Both the position numbers and the translations under genes were made by a program. Below, piece after piece: positions 18,947 through 24,716 of a stretch of DNA of 24,716 nucleotides; the stretch's first letter is position 1; every line of letters starts with the position of its first letter. The notes beneath the pieces were generated by a model. It searched no databases, had not been told where the DNA came from, and saw only the letters and a program-made list of their open reading frames with translations. Source of the stretch: Mucidula mucida (lineage: Eukaryota > Basidiomycota > Agaricomycetes > Agaricales > Physalacriaceae); assembly GCA_015501055.1 (NCBI GenBank), contig JADNYV010000508.1, forward strand, positions 1 through 24,716, read 5' to 3'.

Positions 18947-21087
18947 ATGGGGAAGACCTATACCGTTTTGGTCGACGATAATCTCCTCACCTATTCTTCC
19001 CAGTCCAACGACCAAGATGGCGAGGGCGACGAGGAAGGATGGACCACTGGGAAGGGACACTCGGAGCTCTTCATTAATAGCAGCACCCGCGACGCCAGCA
19101 GCGATGGACTATCTTTCTTGTACTCTTTCTACGGTGCAGTGTTCTCTCCCCAGTCGAATACACGAGGCTGATGAGTTGCATGGACAGGGAAGTCGATGGC
19201 CTGGACTGGTGTGCTATGGGAGACAGGGAATGTCCAATTTTCAGTTTCTGTCGACGGCGGAAGCGCGTCAACATGTACTTCTTCCAGCGGAGATGAGGAC
19301 TCCAACGTCTACGCGCAACTCTGTCAGACGTCTTTCGACAATGGTCAACATACTGTAAACGTAACGGTTCAGCAAAACGAAGACGATAGCGTGTCCCTTG
19401 ATTACATCGTCTTCACGGTCGAGAGCGATGACGATGTCCCTCGAGGTGTCTCTCCAGGCATGTATATCCTTACCGACGATTCTGATTCGACCATACAATA
19501 CGATGGGTCATGGACTACACAGGGTGCGATAGCTTATACGTCAAGCGGTATCTCTCGCTTTCCGTACGGAAATGGAACACATGTAAGTCGCACAGTTGGC
19601 GACAAATTCACGTACGCTTTCACAGGCAAGCACTATGACTCCGTCTTGATCAACGCGTTTCTGATGCTTCACTTTGCAGGAAAAAGCGTCTCGTTATATG
19701 GTGTCCAATTACTCACGGATGGGTCTCTCACGGCGACAGTGGACATCGATGGGACGTCCTACCAAAATGTGTCTATCAGTAACCAGAGTGGCAATGGAGG
19801 CATGTCGAATAAAATGTTGGCTTCTGCATCTGGTCTCTCTTCCACCACACATGAGATGGTCGTTACCCTCACTGACATCTCTGGAAACCAGTCTTTGATA
19901 GTAGACTATATCCTCTACGAACCAATATATGACAAAGCTGGTGTGTATGCATCATCAGTAGGCAGACTGCCTATGATATCGTTTGTTCATCTCTTTAGGG
20001 TCCACCGGATCCAAAGGATGGGTTGCAGGTGTCGTGACTGGTATGCTGGCTGTGCTGGCTCTTATGGCGGCTCTTGTCTGGTGGTTCTGGAAACGAAAAC
20101 ACCGACATCGTGGTAATTTTGACATCGATGGTGGAACGCCAGAAAAATACCTATCTGGTGAGGATGCTGATCCTCTATTCACTTTATTTTACCGCGCTGA
20201 CGATTATCAGTACCTACCTCAGAGCCAACTAATCCCGAGTCAGCATTGAAGTCCCTTTCTTACACTGGACCATCGCTCTTGGCACGTGCCAACACACAGA
20301 GAGACGCCGCAAGAGGCATCAGCAGTCTCGATGGTGATTCGAGGCAATTGTTCACTACAAGAGATGACGATCATATACCCTACCCCGCTCGCTCGCGAAC
20401 GTCAGCGGAGACATTCGCCTCAACTGCTTCCCTCATGAGAGGCCGAATGGCGGAGACTTCAATACCATCAACATCCAGGCTGTTCAATCCTTCATCACCG
20501 TCGATTGCGTCTACCGCGCCTCCAGTACCACATGAAGGAAGGTCCCTATCAACCACCCCAGACTTTCAATGTACGCTATCCTTCCCTGTCGGATTGAAAT
20601 TCACGAATAAATCTCTGCTTATGTAGTGTCACCTCCTCCGGACCCGGCTGTTGCTGCATCTCAATCTGCCATGTTGGAAAAAAACAAACTGGAAGCTCAT
20701 GCTTCGGCCCCACCTCCGAGCGCATTTCGAACTGAACGACGATACGACAATCGTCGTTCTAGTCCAACTTCAAGTGATTCCTCCCATGCTTCGGACGCAG
20801 CCGGTGGCTCAAGGATTGCCGAGTTGGAAGCTCTTCTTTCTCAGAATAGGAAAATGGAGGCTATCACAGCACGCCGCAGCTCTAGTGATAGCTTCGTGGA
20901 TCATGGACGCTCAGGAAGTTCGAGACGGTCAACAAGTGATTCCGTTTCGGCCCCGTTGCCTAGTTCCAGAGCGTCGGCAGAGCAGATGGAAGACCAGTTT
21001 GAAGAGCTTCGACGGCGGAATGAAATATTAGCAAGGGAAGTGGCGCGATTGTCCGAGTTGCCTCCGCCTGCATATGAAGCATCGTGA
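18947..21087 (+). CDS. Single-pass membrane protein with two beta-rich ectodomains
   Basis: Six exons, 18947-19133, 19188-19625, 19680-19940, 19999-20157, 20211-20570 and 20627-21087, give 621 aa. Residues 1-150 and about 160-300 look like two copies of one beta-sandwich-like domain: each has a DD-x(n)-Y start, a GxSVxxYG-type strand (GKSMAWTGV and GKSVSLYGV), VDG/DIDGT strands, and a closing LDYIVF / VDYILYEP strand. One hydrophobic helix (about 303-326, WVAGVVTGMLAVLALMA) is followed by basic KRKHRHR, giving N-out, C-in topology. The tail is Ser-rich, then a coiled coil (about 586-611), and ends with PPAY (615-618), a PPxY motif of the kind bound by WW domains of Rsp5/Nedd4 ligases. There is no obvious N-terminal signal peptide, which I recall as usual in this mushroom family. 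The intron at 19626-19679 has a GC donor. Function unknown; a surface receptor or adhesion role is a guess. Confidence 0.85.
19626..19679 (+). other. GC-AG intron in the membrane-protein gene
   Basis: The donor is AG|GCAAGC and the acceptor TTTGCAG|G. Removal restores TFTGKSVSLYG, which matches the equivalent strand of the first ectodomain. The intron is 54 nt (18 codons) and stop-free, so retention would insert 18 residues without a frameshift. Confidence 0.8.
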
Positions 21088-21444
21088 AGATGGCTTGAAG
21101 CATTCACTCAACTGTAACAATCAGTGGTTAGTAGGTCATTGGACATTGTCAACTCTTACCATCTCGGCACCGTATATACTTCTCAGCTGTTGCATCTGTG
21201 CGGACTGTCTCTTATTGCTCTTATACTTAGCATCTCTGTTGTTATGGATGTACAACCAAAGTATAACTATAAGTTTAATCATCCTCGCAGAACATTCCGC
21301 TACTTCCATCAATTTCGGCGGTGTCAGGGACTTCCCAATCAGATTTCGCCGCTTTGTACATCATTCAATCATGTACAATTCATTAATCATTGCCTCCATT
21401 TTCCTACGTGTCCTTCCCACCCTCCTGGGCTAATGCTCACCGTC
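21088..21444. other. Intergenic region upstream of the zinc-cluster gene
   Basis: This 357-bp stretch is AT-richer than its neighbours and holds TATA-like strings (GTATATACTT at about 21173 and ACTATAAGTTTAA near 21267). The frame of the next gene is open through much of it, with possible in-frame ATGs at 21244 and 21433. No other feature is seen. Confidence 0.5.
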
Positions 21445-24400
21445 ATGTCGAGGTCTAATAACGACCTGACGCTGCCTAAACCTCACCAACTCAGTGACAA
21501 GCGTTTGCTAAAAGCTGGGCCCCTTCCCAATGCTTTCCAGACCGTCCGCCCACCCTGGGTGAAAGGTAGACGCAGTGCAGCCGAGGATGAGGATAGACAG
21601 CTGGGAGAGCTGGCAAAAGAATTATCATCCCACCAGGAAGGAAGGTCGTCCAAGTATAACGTACGCAATGTAAGCGTGTGCGTTCACTCAGAAAGTCGCG
21701 TATTGATCATGTTAAATAGCACCGGGCCATGGACCGTTGGCTGAACTTCGCGTTCGAACGCGATGAAAATCACGAAAAGCCACCAAAAGTTAACATCAAG
21801 ACGGTCACGATATTCGTCCATTATTTCTGGAGAATGTGGACTTCTGCTGCGACTGTTGAAAGCATGACGTCGTACGATGCAAAGGTCTATCTCAAAAGAA
21901 TGCGCTTGGAATATGGATACAAGACGCTGATTGATGACGATGTGATCATGGTGGGAGGCTCTGAAGACTCAGACGAGTCTGATAACGCGTCCGAATTTCA
22001 AGACGCGCCTACAGACACAGTGTTTTCCCCTTCTCGCCATGACTCGACGTCTGTCATCTTCAAAATGGAGAGTTTGCCTGCTTCACCTCTTCCATTTAGC
22101 ATACCGAAGACTATGCCACGCAAACGAAGACGTCCTTCCCTCGACGATGCCGAAAAATCTCCTAGATCTCACCTCCCCACGCCCGCCAGGGCGAAGAAAA
22201 AGCCCAAGATAGAGCCAGCGGAGGGAGGAATTTGCCGAGCCAAAAAGCGCAAACGTCTCGATCCTCTTCCAGATTTGGAGGAGGGAAAATCTGCCAAGCG
22301 AGCCAAATTCAAGACGCCGCCGACACCCATAACACCGCCCCGTACAAGACACGTCAAGATCAATGCTCCTGTCGCCTTTGCTACAACAGCCGTAGCATTC
22401 CCGATCGCGCAGGCTCCCCTTCCTGATGTAGAGTCAGGTGAACAGTTACTGCCATCCCTCACGCCTACACCTCCTGGTGTCGTTGAGCATGCCCCCTGTG
22501 AAACGGACGTACCACCGTGCGACGATGTTTTGTTACCTTTCAAGACAGAGCCTGCTTCCTCGAGCTCTCATCAAACAGAGCTTCAGTGTGGCGTCTCCGA
22601 CATCAAAGACCTTGCCCCTGCCACCGCATTGCCTGCGTCGGACTCTTCCTCCGCTCTAGTACAATGCCATAGCACCACCGCTGTCCCCGCCGGTCGTGCA
22701 TCCACAACGAAGATCATCGATTCTCTTCTCCATGATATTAATGCGGAACAGAAGCCAAGCCTGCGCGTCTCTCAATCTGTTGTGCCCGACATTAGCGCGC
22801 ATACATTGCGCCGTCTCCTCATGGCACTAAAATCTGACTGTGAGCCACCCACAGACCGTCCAAAGTATGAACGCCTTCCACCAATCTGGGCAATGGTGCG
22901 GTATCGTCTTTATAGTGATAGATGATCACTCACCGTTTCTTCAGTCTCGTCAAGAAGTTTGTGAGGCGTACCCACGCTTCCAGAGCTACCAAAGCGGTGT
23001 ATATTATAATAAAAACGTCGTAAAAGGGTACTTCTTATCAAAGTTTTCTGCTCTGCAAGTCTCCTCTGCATCTTGAGTGTAAATGTGCTCTGAATCTTCT
23101 TTCTTAGACGAGACGGATGGTTCCAAAACGGAAGATTTATCATCTCGCATGGGTATGTTACATGGCTTCTTTCTGAATATCTGAAATGCGAGCTCATTGA
23201 TGTTTCAGCGGTGGGAAGGCTGAGAGCGTTTCCCATGCAAAGGGACATACACAAAGGAAAGCTGCGAACGATCAAGAAGAGAACGACCATTCCGTTAGCG
23301 CGCTCCTGAACACTTATAGAACGAAGGAGCCTTTAGTGCTTCTAATTGACGAAGGCTATCTGCATTTCCCATTCGACCTTAAGCAGAGCCATCTCCCATA
23401 CGTCGTCCTCGGTTTCTATTTTATCTCCAATGTTTGGAGTAAGTCCGACTATCGCTAACTACATTCAGTTTGATCTTAATGCTCGCAGACGAATACCAAC
23501 CCGCCAATAATGCGCAAGGATATGTGGTCCGGTACAAGTTCGCGTTCCAGTGGTGTGCAAATCAGGTATCTCCTCCAGCTGGCCACTCGCCGTTTCGTGC
23601 TCACTCTATCTACAGGATGAACCTTGGTGGACTAAACCATCTGAGCCGACCCCGCAAGACGCCACACCGCCCTCAGAACCTTTGCCGGCGAAGAAAAAGC
23701 AAAGAGGAAAACGTCAGAACCTCTTTGCTGTCGAAGAGTACTGAACTCACGTTTTCATAGCTCAACAGAAACGCGTAACCGAGATCAAGCGTGACGACGG
23801 CTCTCTGTCAGTCGTCCCTTCTCCGTGTGGCGCAGCTTTCTAACGCACTTTTCCAGAGTCTTCGCAGTGCCCGATGCATGCAATCGCTGTTCCGCGTGTG
23901 GTAACGAGTCGCCACAAGTCTACAGCCTTGCGGTGGATGTGTTTGCACTCGACGTGTTCCCAATTCTGGCGCTGCACTATCAGCGATCCGCCGCCGACGC
24001 AGCTTTGTATACAATCCAAAGTTCCTAAGTTGTCGGCGGAGCCGGTCCATGTGCCCTCAACGATGTCGATCTTTCCCCGTTTGCCGGTCCGCGAGTTCAA
24101 GGAAGGAGACGAGTATGTCGCGACGCAATACATTTTCAGTCGGGGATGGCACTGCAGGAAGTGTGGACGATTATCATGCCGGTAAGGATGCCGCTGCGGA
24201 CACTGAACTAGCTCAAAAAAACCAATCGCTACAGGTATAGATGGCTGCGCTGGGAGTGCGCCAATGCCAATTGCGACGTACGTGTGATTCCTTTTGTGGA
24301 AGGCGTCTTTTCCGTTCTAACGATCTCTAGAACACCTTCTCGGTTCCCATCAAGATTCAGTCACGACAAGAAGTCCACGCCGAATCCTCTAAGTCGAGAA

Positions 24401-24716
24401 CATCGTCGTGGCGTCCTCTGGTATTAAGAATGAGGTCTGCGAGTCTTAATGGCCGATTTTGGACCGAGACGTGGGTTCTGCCTCATGCGTGTGCGTTTCA
24501 CACCGAATTTCAACGAAGAGAGGATCTCACTGGTATCTGTCATTCCAGCGCCGGTCGTATTCATCGTATTCGGGCGAAATTCAAACTGAAGGCGGACGCG
24601 ATTTTCGAATTGTATCAACGTAATGCCAAAGATGGTACTTTGGATTTTCGTCGCTGGCCAATGAGGAGGGTAAGTGTTATGTGTCTACTATGTTGCCTAG
24701 GCCCTTGACATTAACA
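21445..24716 (+). CDS. Large zinc-cluster protein, possibly AlkB/2OG-oxygenase-like; 3' end outside window
   Basis: Visible exons: 21445-21669, 21720-22895, 22945-23027, 23108-23152, 23209-23438, 23489-23565, 23616-23712, 23761-23806, 23857-24181, 24235-24277, 24331-24669; an intron with donor GTAAGT then leaves the window. About 895 residues are visible. The N-terminal half is low-complexity, with acidic patches and basic KRRR / KKRKR nuclear-signal-like runs. From exon 4 it becomes ordered: RDGWFQNGRFIISHGGG, then a beta-rich stretch. Two Cys clusters follow: CNRCSACGNESPQVYS with WMCLHSTCSQFW, and WHCRKCGRLSCRYRWLRWEC with ANANC. The last exon ends ADAIFELYQ...LDFRRWPMRR. I recall this order from mushroom proteins with a C-terminal AlkB-like 2OG-Fe(II) oxygenase domain, but that domain lies beyond the window. 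Exon 9 needs a one-base frame change near 23927. The start could also be 21433. Confidence 0.7.

Overview
The window is nuclear DNA of a filamentous basidiomycete, most likely an Agaricomycete. The genes are cut into many short exons by GT-AG introns of about 46-59 nt. Two predicted proteins look like families I associate with mushrooms: a DUF6593-like protein and a single-pass membrane protein with two beta-rich ectodomains. Protein similarity is judged by eye only; no database search was possible. Exon joins were worked out by hand from splice signals and reading frame. Each complete model closes in frame, except for two breaks described below.

Layout, all genes on the + strand. Positions 1-1629 hold no gene I can identify, only two weak coding-like stretches. 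Positions 1630-2297 are a compact transposable element: two 192-bp terminal inverted repeats (189/192 identical), a perfect 9-bp target-site duplication, and a captured 5' end of what looks like a RecQ-type helicase gene. This is the architecture of a gene-capturing Mutator-like element (Pack-MULE type). It lies about 250 bp upstream of a complete 24-exon PDR/ABCG multidrug transporter (2553-8068, 1453 aa). Next come a nuclear RRM-like/coiled-coil protein (8175-11072), a Ubc4/UbcH5-class ubiquitin-conjugating enzyme (11890-12546, 147 aa), a gene-poor stretch with a possible decayed coding block near 13.3-13.8 kb, and a DUF6593-like protein (14291-14967, 187 aa). A 1.9-kb stretch without a recognisable gene follows. 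Then come a secreted GH16 beta-glucanase (16885-18358, 318 aa, 11 exons), the membrane protein (18947-21087, 621 aa, with one GC-AG intron), and the first 11 exons of a large zinc-cluster protein (21445-window end) that may be an AlkB/2OG-oxygenase-like protein.

I see no operon, biosynthetic cluster or shared pathway. The neighbours look like ordinary genomic neighbours. Membrane export (PDR transporter), wall or plant beta-glucan hydrolysis (GH16) and cell-surface sensing (membrane protein) are separate functions. The most notable signals are the MULE-like element with captured helicase sequence in the transporter's upstream region, an apparent one-base frame break inside the zinc cluster of the last gene (about 23927), an unresolved frame change in the RRM-like gene (about 9690-9745), and a GH16 intron that starts with a near-copy of the exon that follows it.
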